A stretch of DNA of 64,000 nt from Puteibacter caeruleilacunae. Lineage in GTDB: Bacteria; Bacteroidota; Bacteroidia; Bacteroidales; Prolixibacteraceae. Under the pieces are notes generated by a model, which saw nothing but the letters and a program-made list of their open reading frames with translations, did not search any database and had not been told where the DNA came from. This document shows positions 27,728-36,996 of the stretch, one piece after another. Made by a program: the position numbers and the translations under genes. Numbering within the stretch: the first letter of the stretch is position 1; each line of letters begins with the position of its first letter. The stretch is taken from the NCBI GenBank assembly GCA_005217565.1, contig SJCO01000014.1:172958-236957 (forward strand), given 5' to 3'.

Positions 27728-29112
27728 CAATTTCGAAAGAACTGGTTGAAGTAATTAATCCAGCACAGGCCTGGCATTATTATGTTGTTCCTAAGTCGCG
27801 CGATAACGGGACTATGGTGTTTTATGCTAAGAGTGATGACTCATTTGCCCGTGAAGAGCTTGAAATGTTATTAGGATGTGTTGTCCAGTTTGATGTCCGC
27901 AACGAGCCTGAGGTGCACAAAGCATTGGTACGGTTTTATCCTATTCAACAGCAAAAACAATCTGGTAGTCTGGAGTCTTTCTCTCAGAATTTCGATGATT
28001 TCTTGCCGAAAGTAATTCAAGAGGCAAAGATTCATAATTCCAGTGATATTCATGTCGAAGCTTTTGAAAATGTGTGTCGTATCCGATTTCGTATCGATGG
28101 AAAGCTGGTTGAACGTTATCAGTTTGGAAAGGATAAATACCCAGCCTTAATTAATAAGATCAAGATTCAGGCTCATCTTGATATTGCAGAGAAGCGTTTG
28201 CCTCAGGATGGTCGTATCTTCTTCAGAAATGGCAATGATAAGATTGATATTCGTGTTTCAGTGCTGCCTACATTATATGGCGAAAAGGTTGTATTACGAC
28301 TATTAAACAAGGATACTGCTAATATTGCGCTTGATGCACTGGGATTCTCCGTGGAGCAATTAGAAGTGTATCTGAAAGGGATACAGCGCCCTAATGGTAT
28401 AATCCTGATTAGTGGTCCTACGGGATCAGGAAAGACTACCACTCTTTATGCCAGCCTTCGTCATTTGAATACCGAGAATGTGAATATTATGACTGTCGAG
28501 GATCCGGTAGAGTATACTATCGATGGTATTAATCAGGTGCATGTTAAAGAAGATATTGGTCTTACTTTTGCTGCGGCACTTCGTACCTTTCTGCGACAGG
28601 ATCCTGATATCATCATGCTTGGAGAGATTCGTGATCAGGAAACCGCTCAGATGGCCATACGTGCAGCATTGACTGGTCACTTGGTTTTCTCTACTATTCA
28701 CACCAATTCAGCCCTTGGCACTATTTCTCGTTTATTAGATATGGATGTGCCCTCTTATTTGGTGGCTAATACTTTGAATCTATCAATGGCCCAACGATTA
28801 GTCCGTCTGCTTTGTCCTCATTGTAAAAAGGAAGTGGTAATTGAAGACGGTTTACTGCCAGAAGAGCTTAATGGCAAAATTAATACGCACTTTGTTGCAG
28901 AAGGCTGTGATCATTGTCTGTATACAGGTTATTTAGGTCGTAAGGCGATTTATGAGATCTTACCAGTAGATACTGATTTAGCTCAGAATATCAAGCAGAA
29001 TAATCTTGAAACTGCAGACGATCTAAAAATTGCTACCCTGAAAGATGCAGCAGTAAAGCTTTACCTTCAAGGCTTAACTTCGTTAGATGAAATCTATTCC
29101 TATTTGTTGTAG
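27712..29112 (+). CDS. gspE: GspE/PilB-type secretion ATPase
   Basis: 466 residues from ATG 27712 (a TTG at 27700 would add four residues); it overlaps the peptidase gene by 16 bp. Motifs include the Walker A GPTGSGKTT (about residues 235-243 from this start), the Asp box MTVEDPVEY, Walker B IIMLGEIRD, the His box TGHLVFSTIHTN, and a tetracysteine zinc site (CPHC...CDHC). This is the cytoplasmic ATPase that powers pseudopilus or pilus assembly. The N-terminal GspE domain is short (about 100 residues). With only three T2SS-like genes here, the rest of the machine must be encoded elsewhere. Confidence 0.93.
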   Translation: MANELTISKELVEVINPAQAWHYYVVPKSRDNGTMVFYAKSDDSFAREELEMLLGCVVQFDVRNEPEVHKALVRFYPIQQQKQSGSLESFSQNFDDFLPKVIQEAKIHNSSDIHVEAFENVCRIRFRIDGKLVERYQFGKDKYPALINKIKIQAHLDIAEKRLPQDGRIFFRNGNDKIDIRVSVLPTLYGEKVVLRLLNKDTANIALDALGFSVEQLEVYLKGIQRPNGIILISGPTGSGKTTTLYASLRHLNTENVNIMTVEDPVEYTIDGINQVHVKEDIGLTFAAALRTFLRQDPDIIMLGEIRDQETAQMAIRAALTGHLVFSTIHTNSALGTISRLLDMDVPSYLVANTLNLSMAQRLVRLLCPHCKKEVVIEDGLLPEELNGKINTHFVAEGCDHCLYTGYLGRKAIYEILPVDTDLAQNIKQNNLETADDLKIATLKDAAVKLYLQGLTSLDEIYSYLL

Positions 29113-29373
29113 GCATAAGATAATGAATAATGTTTCAAATCTAGATATAATAAAACAGATAAAATAATGGAGAGATTGAGTAGAAATTACTTTTGAAGAA
29201 TCTATTCAAATTTGTTTGAAAATCACAATTACCACTATACTCGCAATATAGTGTAATGGAAGGGATTTTATATCATAACAAAAGGATCAACTTCTCTTAT
29301 TCAATCTGTTTTCAATCAATATTAATATAAGTGAATATAATTTTATTGTTTAATATGTTTAACTGTAAGAAAT
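29113..29373. other. Intergenic region upstream of orphan RHS N-half
   Basis: AT-rich; contains a perfect 7-bp inverted repeat CACTATA (29233-29239) / TATAGTG (29247-29253). It has no leader ORF of the MKTxxP type, unlike the regions before the fibre operons. Confidence 0.4.
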
Positions 29374-32300
29374 ATGAATAAGTTAACAAACTCGTGTTTA
29401 CTTTGTATTATCCTGTTACTCGGGATTAAAGTGTGTTTATCTCAGGAACCAAAAGTTCAAGATCCAGTTCCATCTATTGGTAAACCTTCTGTCGATGCTA
29501 ATGCATTAGGATTATATGGACGGTATCCTGTAAATATGGCAAATGGCCTTGTTAATGTCTCCATTCCTATTTGTAATTTAAAAACCAGAAATTTCAATCT
29601 AGATATATCTGTTAGTTACCACTCTTCAGGTATTCATGTAGCTCAGGAAGCAGGAAGTGTTGGCTTAGGGTGGAGTTTAAATGCAGGAGGTGTAATTACT
29701 CGAAATATGAGAGGAAAACCAGATGAAGATTATTCCTATGGTTTTATGAGAGATGGACATCGTATTCCAGATATATCTGACTTGGAAAGACCTCTTACGG
29801 AGTCACAAGGTTTAAGTTTCTTTGATAAGAAAGAGCAATATATCAATAATGATATCGATAATGCTCCAGATATTTTTTCTTATAACTTTATGGGAAATAG
29901 CGGGAAATTTATTTTTGGAGGGAATGGTTCCGATGATATAATTATGTTACCTCATAGCAATATGAAAATTAATATTGAAGGTAATTTAGATGGTTTCATA
30001 GTAACAGATGAAAGAGGAAATAAGTTTTATTTTAACAAAAAAGAGGAGACCTATTTAGATAATGGTTCTGAAGAAATTAGATATGTCTCATCTTGGTATT
30101 TAGGTAAAATTGTTTCATCTGATACTTGCGAGGAAATTATATTTGAATATGTAACCGGGACCGAGATTAATGAATCAGTAAGTTATTCAAGTGAATATCA
30201 TATTGAACCTTTAGGCTCAACATGTAAGAATACCTATAAATATCCAATGCATACGGATTATCACCACCAGAGAAGTGCTACTACATGTAATATTTCGTGC
30301 CTATACTTAAATAAGATCATTTGTGAAAAAGGTACTATAACGTTTGAAGGAGATCGCATTCGTAAGGATAGACCATACGGGCTAGGGTATAAATATAATA
30401 AGGTTAGTGTAAATAATATTTGTGGAGATTTTGTTAAAGAAGTTGAGCTCAGGTATCGAGATTTTGACCAACCCAACACAAGCATGACAAATAGAATGAT
30501 GCTCAGTAGTATTGTTGAGAATGATGAATTGGGAGCTCAGATGAAAATAACAAAACTATTTTACTACGGAGATAGTGATGTTGATTTAAAGTTACCATCA
30601 AAAGATGCATTTTCAGTTGATTATTGGGGATATTATAATGGGAAAAATAATGTTAATAGGATAATACCTCCTTTTGATCAATATAACATTAACGGGGCTA
30701 ATAGAAATGTTGATTCGTTCTATTGTAGAGCAGGTTCCTTAAAGCAGATAGTATATCCAACAGGGGGTTATACATCTTTCATTTATGAATCTAATAGAGG
30801 CTTGTACAGATGTAATCGTATAATTTCTGCTGAGCAGAAATCTATTGATTATATTGCTTATGCAAGTGATAATAATGAAAATGTGGATAAAGTATTTTTG
30901 GTACAACCCAACGAGGATGGAACACCTGTTCGAGGAGAGATTAGAGTGGAGCTTTGTCCATATGCAAACGATGAAGATGCAGATTTTAGCGAATGGTGTG
31001 ATTTGGTAGCAGAGGCGAGTATTATTGGATTAAATAATGTATTAGTTTCATCACCGATCCAAGAACTTAATGAAATATTTGACCGATTAAAAGAAGGAAT
31101 AAATCCAGATGAGGATTGGGACCTATGGAGTGAGTCTGGATTATCGGTGGTAATTCCTGTTGAATTTAATGGTGGTGAAACAATAACGTTAAGAGCACAA
31201 AGCTTTGACTGTTATGATTACTCTTCAGAAAACTATGTGCGTTTAACTTGTAGATATTGGAATAAACTTAATAGTGTTGATGAGGATGAAACCAATATAT
31301 TAGCAGGAGGATTGCGTATAAAGTGTATTGAAAATCATGATTCTACAGGTCAACTTATTTCTTCTAAAGATTTTAAGTACACTCAACCGAATAGTGAAAT
31401 AACAAGTGGACGTGTTATAAACCTTCCTTTGTTTGGTTACTTAACTGATCATATATATTGGAATAAGGTCTGTGCTATTGAGAAATGTTCACATTTAAAT
31501 GCTTTTAGCAATTCGATGTTGCCAATTTATAATATGGGATCTTCAATAACGTACACTAATGTCACGGAGTTTGATGGTACTGAGCAAATAAATAATGGAT
31601 GGACTACTTATGACTATTCTTTTTACTATGATGAACCAAATTTGACAGATTTTACAAACGTGGATGTAGTCACTTTTGCGCAGGCTCGATTCCCATTTGC
31701 ACCCTACACGAGTAAAGAGCTGTATTGTGGCAAGCTGTTAAATAAATCAGTTTATAGAAATACTGGAGGGAGTCCATGTTTGGTTAGAGAAGAAATAAAT
31801 TCATATGATTTTGGAAATGAAATTGATTTTCGACGAGTTAAAGGAATTAAATACATGTATAATACGAATCCTACTAGGTTGGAAAATTGCCCTGAGTGTA
31901 TGAAAATTGATGAGTCTCCCTGTGATGATTTAACGCATTGGATAACAAGGAATGATTATATTACTGGAGCCAATTTCTATACAGAATATAGGTGGATTAA
32001 CCTTCAAAGCAAATTGATAAAAGAGTATTTTGGCGAAGGGAAAATAATTGAAACGGAAACTAAATTTGTGTCAGAAAACAAGGTGCATAAATTAATTACA
32101 GAAGATCGGAGGTTTAATAGTGCAGGGAAGGAAATCAAAACTAGATATCTTTATTCTTCTGATTTTATTGGCGTAGGATGGATAGAGGATTTAAAGAATA
32201 ATAATATCAAAACAGTTCCAATACGCATTGAGAAGGTGGTTGATCAAACTGTTGTTGGTGGTCAAGCTTACAAATATGATTCAAATGGAAAAGTGATTGA

Positions 32301-32778
32301 GGAATATCGATTGGTTGGTAATTATCCTGAACATGTAAAAACAGAAAATGCCATTCCTGATTCATATCAGTTAAAAAATTCTTATAGTTATCATCCAGTA
32401 ACAGGAAATATTATACAAGTCTCTAGGTATAATGGAATAACAGAAAGTTATATTTGGGCATACGAAAATACACAACCAATTCTTAAAATTATCGGAAAAG
32501 ATTATAATTCATTAGAACAAAAATATGGTTATAGACTTGAATTGGTTGGAGGATCCAAAGATCAGGACGTTATTAGTGAATTTGTGAATGAGGTTATGTC
32601 AGAATCAGGCTCAGGCTCACAAGGGGTTACTTATATCCCTTTAATTGGAACTTCTAAGATAATGGATGCAAACGGTGTTAAGACAATCTTTGAATATGAT
32701 AATGGTGCCCGTCTGAAGTTTATAAAAAACGACGATGGCAAAGTAAGGCAAGAATACAAATATAATTATGGACTATAA
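29374..32778 (+). CDS. Orphan RHS N-half protein
   Basis: 1134 residues with signal peptide (ends ...KVCLSQ). Shares the N-half signature with 19076 and 38229: YPVNMANGLVNVSIPI, SYHSSGIHV, VGLGWSLNAGGVITR, YPTGGYTSF, and terminal YD repeats. It is not followed by an RHS C-half: the next genes are the leader and fibres of operon B. Either its partner was lost, or it uses a C-half from another operon. It has many cysteines (for example CRAGS, CPECMKIDESPC), unusual for this family and suggestive of disulfides outside the cell. Confidence 0.87.
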   Translation: MNKLTNSCLLCIILLLGIKVCLSQEPKVQDPVPSIGKPSVDANALGLYGRYPVNMANGLVNVSIPICNLKTRNFNLDISVSYHSSGIHVAQEAGSVGLGWSLNAGGVITRNMRGKPDEDYSYGFMRDGHRIPDISDLERPLTESQGLSFFDKKEQYINNDIDNAPDIFSYNFMGNSGKFIFGGNGSDDIIMLPHSNMKINIEGNLDGFIVTDERGNKFYFNKKEETYLDNGSEEIRYVSSWYLGKIVSSDTCEEIIFEYVTGTEINESVSYSSEYHIEPLGSTCKNTYKYPMHTDYHHQRSATTCNISCLYLNKIICEKGTITFEGDRIRKDRPYGLGYKYNKVSVNNICGDFVKEVELRYRDFDQPNTSMTNRMMLSSIVENDELGAQMKITKLFYYGDSDVDLKLPSKDAFSVDYWGYYNGKNNVNRIIPPFDQYNINGANRNVDSFYCRAGSLKQIVYPTGGYTSFIYESNRGLYRCNRIISAEQKSIDYIAYASDNNENVDKVFLVQPNEDGTPVRGEIRVELCPYANDEDADFSEWCDLVAEASIIGLNNVLVSSPIQELNEIFDRLKEGINPDEDWDLWSESGLSVVIPVEFNGGETITLRAQSFDCYDYSSENYVRLTCRYWNKLNSVDEDETNILAGGLRIKCIENHDSTGQLISSKDFKYTQPNSEITSGRVINLPLFGYLTDHIYWNKVCAIEKCSHLNAFSNSMLPIYNMGSSITYTNVTEFDGTEQINNGWTTYDYSFYYDEPNLTDFTNVDVVTFAQARFPFAPYTSKELYCGKLLNKSVYRNTGGSPCLVREEINSYDFGNEIDFRRVKGIKYMYNTNPTRLENCPECMKIDESPCDDLTHWITRNDYITGANFYTEYRWINLQSKLIKEYFGEGKIIETETKFVSENKVHKLITEDRRFNSAGKEIKTRYLYSSDFIGVGWIEDLKNNNIKTVPIRIEKVVDQTVVGGQAYKYDSNGKVIEEYRLVGNYPEHVKTENAIPDSYQLKNSYSYHPVTGNIIQVSRYNGITESYIWAYENTQPILKIIGKDYNSLEQKYGYRLELVGGSKDQDVISEFVNEVMSESGSGSQGVTYIPLIGTSKIMDANGVKTIFEYDNGARLKFIKNDDGKVRQEYKYNYGL

Positions 32779-32939
32779 ATATTTGGGATATACCATATGC
32801 CAGATTTATTCAAAATGTGAAAGAAACGATTACATAAAAGGGTGGAGCGATCTTAAAGGTTTGCTCCATCATTATTTGGTATGTGAATGGCGAGCAATGA
32901 TCATAGATATAATAGCTCCAATTTAGTTTTTTATCAAGC
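32779..32939. other. Intergenic region downstream of orphan RHS N-half
   Basis: Contains an 8-bp stem-loop GGTGGAGC (32841-32848) / GCTCCATC (32863-32870) with one wobble pair that may end transcription; no clean T-run follows. No gene is visible. Confidence 0.4.
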
Positions 32940-33030
32940 AGTAAAAATAGTATCACGAGAAATTAATTATTGTATTGTTAATGAAAATGTTTATATTAGC
33001 TGAAGCATAACTAATTAACAATTCTCCAAT
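32940..33030 (+). promoter_or_regulatory. Leader promoter, copy 4 (operon B)
   Basis: -7 box TATATTAG (32992-32999) with TTG at 32970-32972, a 19-bp spacer, followed by CTAATTAACAA. The same -7 octamer and downstream motif occur before the 54505 leader. The ATG lies 31 bp past the -7 box. Confidence 0.6.
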
Positions 33031-33165
33031 ATGAAAAGATACAGCCCTGTCTCTTCGTTTAAAAGCGGCAGTCTTGTTGCGACAAGACATGTTAGTTTAC
33101 AAGTCCCATCTTCAAGTCTACTTTTTCTAATCAATTGTAATATAATTTTTTCAATAGAAAGTTAA
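33031..33165 (+). CDS. Short leader ORF 4 (44 aa)
   Basis: Starts MKRYSPVSSF, the leader-family pattern. Its codons hold a perfect hairpin: GTCTTGT (33071-33077), a TGCG tetraloop of the UNCG type, ACAAGAC (33082-33088). It ends 160 bp before the first fibre gene of operon B. Coding status unproven; the hairpin suggests an RNA-level role. Confidence 0.45.
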   Translation: MKRYSPVSSFKSGSLVATRHVSLQVPSSSLLFLINCNIIFSIES

Positions 33166-33325
33166 CTGAAGCTATTAGTTTAATTGTCGTTGCAGAATCT
33201 TAGTGTGTAAATGTACTTTACTACTATTAATTGGTATACGTAACAGTATGTTCTCGCTGATGGGATTTATGTGCTGACAGTTAACACTATCCTTTATTGT
33301 TTATTCTCAAAATTAAATAAGTAAA

Positions 33326-34198
33326 ATGTATCAAAAAATTGCTCTATTATTTATGGCGCTAATGATGACTAGTGCTATTTATGCTCAAACCAACACATTC
33401 CCTGCTGCAGGTAATGTATCAATTTTTCAATCTGGAAGTTCATCGAGGAGTTATAACGTTTTTAATTCATCAATGCAAATAGTATCGAGATTAGAAGCTA
33501 CATCTGACAGTACAGGTCAACTTTGGTTGAAAGATTCCGCAGGCAATGTCCGAGTTTATTTAAAATCGAATCATTATCCTTCATACTTCATGAATCGATT
33601 AGGAATTGGAACTAACAATCCTTCTGATATGCTACAGGTGAGGTCGGTTAACCATGACGATATTTTTTCAATAAGAAGGGATAGTCCAACTCAAGGGAAT
33701 ATCTTTGATTTTAGGATTACTTGTACTCCAAATGGAGAACGTAGTCTTGATGATAAGTCTCTAACACTTTTTGCAACAAAGGCTGCAGACTTTGCTGTAT
33801 TGTCTGATCCAGCAAAGTCGGTCCCACAGTTTATCGTCAAGAAGAATGGCTTTGTTGCGATAGGAATAAAGACTCCGAAATACATGTTGGATGTAGGAGG
33901 AACAATCAGGTCAAAGGAGATTAAAGTTGATGCGAATGGGGGCGCAGACTTTGTATTTGAAGATGACTATGATCTGAGATCTCTTGAAGAGGTTGATAAG
34001 TTTGTCAAGGAGCGAAAGCATCTTCCAGATGTGCCTTCAGCAAAGGAGATGGAAGAGGATGGAGTTGGACTAGCCGAAATGAATAAACTACTGCTTCAAA
34101 AAGTTGAGGAGCTAACGCTCTATTTGATAAAACAGCAAAAGGAAAACGAGAAGCTTACTGAGCGAATTCAGAAGCTTGAGACACTTGTTGAAAAATAG
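33326..34198 (+). CDS. Fibre-like protein with HLP domain, unique head
   Basis: 290 residues, signal peptide ending ...AIYAQ. The short head (SIFQSGSSSRSYNVFNSS, then IGTNNPSD) resembles shaft motifs of tail fibres and has no close partner in the window. The C-terminal HLP domain reads IRSKEIKVD, GGADFVFEDDY, KHLPDVPSAKEM, LAEMNKLLLQKVEELTLY, then a coiled coil. First structural gene of operon B; the next gene starts 27 bp on. Confidence 0.85.
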   Translation: MYQKIALLFMALMMTSAIYAQTNTFPAAGNVSIFQSGSSSRSYNVFNSSMQIVSRLEATSDSTGQLWLKDSAGNVRVYLKSNHYPSYFMNRLGIGTNNPSDMLQVRSVNHDDIFSIRRDSPTQGNIFDFRITCTPNGERSLDDKSLTLFATKAADFAVLSDPAKSVPQFIVKKNGFVAIGIKTPKYMLDVGGTIRSKEIKVDANGGADFVFEDDYDLRSLEEVDKFVKERKHLPDVPSAKEMEEDGVGLAEMNKLLLQKVEELTLYLIKQQKENEKLTERIQKLETLVEK

Positions 34199-34225
34199 AA
34201 CAGAAACATAAAATCAAAGATTAAG

Positions 34226-35158
34226 ATGAGAAGGATATTGTTGTTATCTGTGTGCTTGATGTTGACTGTGACAATGAGCTTTGGACAATCATTAGAGACA
34301 AGATCTTTTACAGTGGAAGGGGATTTTGACAAATTCTATCCAGTTGTTTTTATTGATGCAGGCTGGAATGCTGGAGGTACAGAATTGGAATTAACAAGAG
34401 CAGCGGTTCATTTAAATAGCTTGTGGCGAGGCTCTTTGATTGCGCGGTTTAGATTTCATACTACTTGTGGGGGGCATAGATCACATTTTTGTGATGCAGA
34501 TATAAAACATGGAGTCAAACCTTTTATTGCCGATTATGATGATGCTACAGGACATAATGCATCCTATACTCTTATCATTTGGCTGCGTGGAGGAAGTACT
34601 ACCTATAACTATAGAAGTGTAAATAGCAATCTTCCAGAGCCTGTTGTCTATGATGGAGTTGCGAACAGTTTGCCATTTCAGGAAGTAAATGGGGTATCAC
34701 ACAGCTTTAAGACTCAACTAAATCCAAAATTAAATCAAGCGGGAATAACCATGTATAGTCCAGGTTACTTCCTTGGTGCGGGTACTAACTACATGGAGGG
34801 TAAACTAGGTATTGGAACAAGGAACACTGGAAACGACAAGCTAGCAGTAAATGGATCTATAAGAGCAAAGGAAATAGTTGTTGATGGAACAGATTGGGCA
34901 GACTTTGTCTTTGCTGAAGACTATAATCTAATGGATCTAGATGAGGTTGCTAAGTTTATCAATAAAAACGGTCATTTACCTGATATCCCGAAAGCCGAAA
35001 CAGTAAAGGAAAAAGGCATTTTAGTTGGTGAGATAAATACCAAATTACTTCAAAAAGTTGAGGAGCTAACGCTCTATTTAATTGAACAGAAAGCAGAGAA
35101 TCAGAAGCTTACTGATCGAATTCAGAAGCTTGAGGCTATTGTTGGAAATGAGAACTAA
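34226..35158 (+). CDS. Fibre-like protein, class E with HLP domain (tandem copy 1)
   Basis: 310 residues, signal peptide ending ...SFGQ. The head (DKFYPVVFIDAGW, TELELTRAAVH, FIADYDDA, LRGGSTTYNYRS) is shared with the next gene, from which it is separated by 21 bp; the pair is a tandem duplication. Similar heads occur in receptor-binding parts of phage and pyocin-like fibres, but I cannot name a domain. The C-terminal HLP domain and coiled coil are complete. Confidence 0.85.
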   Translation: MRRILLLSVCLMLTVTMSFGQSLETRSFTVEGDFDKFYPVVFIDAGWNAGGTELELTRAAVHLNSLWRGSLIARFRFHTTCGGHRSHFCDADIKHGVKPFIADYDDATGHNASYTLIIWLRGGSTTYNYRSVNSNLPEPVVYDGVANSLPFQEVNGVSHSFKTQLNPKLNQAGITMYSPGYFLGAGTNYMEGKLGIGTRNTGNDKLAVNGSIRAKEIVVDGTDWADFVFAEDYNLMDLDEVAKFINKNGHLPDIPKAETVKEKGILVGEINTKLLQKVEELTLYLIEQKAENQKLTDRIQKLEAIVGNEN

Positions 35159-35179
35159 AATATTAAATCAAAGATTAAG

Positions 35180-36160
35180 ATGAGAAGTGTATTATTGTTT
35201 GCTATTAGCTTGATATTGTCAGTAACAATGAGTTTCGGACAATCAATTGAGGCTAGAACATTTGTTGTTCGTGGTGATATGGATAAATTTTATCCAGTAG
35301 TGTTTAAAGATGCAGGCTGGAGCCATGGAGCAACAGAACTTGAAATATCAAGGGCTTCAGTGCATATCGATAATTCCTGGCGAGGCTCTGTAATTGCTAT
35401 GTTTCGTTTTCATACAAGCCGCTGGGGGCATCAATCACATTTTGTAGATGTTGACATTAAGCACTATTTAAATGTATTTATTGCAGATTATCACGATGCT
35501 TGTGGTCTAAATAATTCTCAGAATTTCATCATCTGGCTGCGAGGTGGAAGCACTACTTACTACTACCGAAGTGTAAATAGCAATCTTCCAGAACCGGTTG
35601 TTTATGATGGAGTTGCTAATAGTCTTCCATTTCAAGAGGAGAATGGACCTGCACACACTTACAAAACAACTTTAAGTCCCAAGTTGAATCAAAATGGACT
35701 TGCACTTAATTATCCTGCATATTTCCTTGGTGCGGGTACTAACTATATGGAGGGGAAACTGGGTATTGGAACAAAGAACACTGGAGAAAATAGGCTAGCA
35801 GTAAATGGTTCCATTAGAGCGAAGGAGATAGTTGTTGATGGAACAGATTGGGCCGATTTTGTCTTTGCTAAGGATTACCAATTGATGCCTCTAGAAGAAG
35901 TGGCTAAATACATTGAAGAGCAGGGACATTTGCCTCTAATCCCAGACACCAAGACTGTAAAAGAAAAAGGTATTTCTGTCGGTGAGATAAATACTAAACT
36001 ACTTCAGAAGATTGAAGAACTGACCCTCTACATTATTGATCAGGATAAGAAAATGAAAGATTTCGAGCGAAAGCTTAAAGAGGCTGAGCAGGTTAAAGAG
36101 GAAATGCAACAGTTGAAAAATCAGATAAATAGAATTGAAGAACAACTAAATAATAGATGA
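35180..36160 (+). CDS. Fibre-like protein, class E with HLP domain (tandem copy 2)
   Basis: 326 residues, homologous along its full length to 34226-35158, including long shared stretches such as LPEPVVYDGVANSLPFQE. It diverges mainly in the head surface and has a longer C-terminal coiled coil rich in K, E and Q. The stop overlaps the start of the next gene (ATGATGA), so translation is coupled. Confidence 0.85.
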   Translation: MRSVLLFAISLILSVTMSFGQSIEARTFVVRGDMDKFYPVVFKDAGWSHGATELEISRASVHIDNSWRGSVIAMFRFHTSRWGHQSHFVDVDIKHYLNVFIADYHDACGLNNSQNFIIWLRGGSTTYYYRSVNSNLPEPVVYDGVANSLPFQEENGPAHTYKTTLSPKLNQNGLALNYPAYFLGAGTNYMEGKLGIGTKNTGENRLAVNGSIRAKEIVVDGTDWADFVFAKDYQLMPLEEVAKYIEEQGHLPLIPDTKTVKEKGISVGEINTKLLQKIEELTLYIIDQDKKMKDFERKLKEAEQVKEEMQQLKNQINRIEEQLNNR

Positions 36161-36996
36161 TGAGAAGATTAGCAATCGTGATTTTATTTCTGGGGATTAT
36201 TTCCCAGGTCGTAGCTCAAGGGATTGAAGAACAGGTAGTAAATGAACGATACAATACAGAAGGTACAGCTGGTTTACATGCAGGAAAATGGTTTAGAATT
36301 GCCACATGCGAAATAACAGTGGGATGGCAGGACTATGGTACTACTTTCGAATTCATTGGCAATGGAGCAGGAGATAATACATTCTACTATGGGAAATTAG
36401 TTGCAAGGTTTAAACGACAAGATGCAACTGTAGGACCCGCTACACACTATGGCATGGTATTATTTGATTCTAATATCGGAGCCGAGAATGTCAAAGCAGT
36501 CCAAAATAATACAACCATCGACATTTACGTGAAGGTAAATAAGAGTTATACGGTTCTTTATTATCGAAGAATTATGACTGGTTGTGCGTTAATAACAGCC
36601 ATCAGTAACGGTGGGATTTATGATACACTTCCATCGGGAGATTTGGTTATCGATTGTGAGTATCCTAAACAATATGCATCAGCAATTGATGTGTCAGGAA
36701 CAATAACTGCTTCCGAAGTAAAAGTAGAACCTCAAACAGCTGATTTTGTCTTCGAAGATAACTATAAATTGAGGTCGCTTGAAGAGGTAGATTCTTTCGT
36801 TACAACGCATAAACATTTACCAGATGTGCCCTCAGCAAGACAGATGAAAGAAGAAGGGATCGGACTATCTGAGATGAATAAACTACTACTTCAGAAAGTC
36901 GAAGAGTTGATACTTTACAATATCCAACAGAACAAAGAGATCAAACAACTAAAGACCAAGATCCAACAGTTAGAACAAAATAAACGACTAAAATGA
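36157..36996 (+). CDS. Fibre-like protein with HLP domain, unique head
   Basis: 279 residues (ATG 36157, or 36160 one codon later), signal peptide ending ...VVAQ. The head of about 170 residues (WFRIATCEITVGWQDYG, FYYGKLVARFKR) is related in style to the class E and B heads but not a close copy. The HLP domain is slightly shorter in its linker (VKVEPQTADFVFEDNY, KHLPDVPSARQM). Its stop overlaps the next ATG by the ATGA pattern. Confidence 0.83.
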   Translation: MMRRLAIVILFLGIISQVVAQGIEEQVVNERYNTEGTAGLHAGKWFRIATCEITVGWQDYGTTFEFIGNGAGDNTFYYGKLVARFKRQDATVGPATHYGMVLFDSNIGAENVKAVQNNTTIDIYVKVNKSYTVLYYRRIMTGCALITAISNGGIYDTLPSGDLVIDCEYPKQYASAIDVSGTITASEVKVEPQTADFVFEDNYKLRSLEEVDSFVTTHKHLPDVPSARQMKEEGIGLSEMNKLLLQKVEELILYNIQQNKEIKQLKTKIQQLEQNKRLK

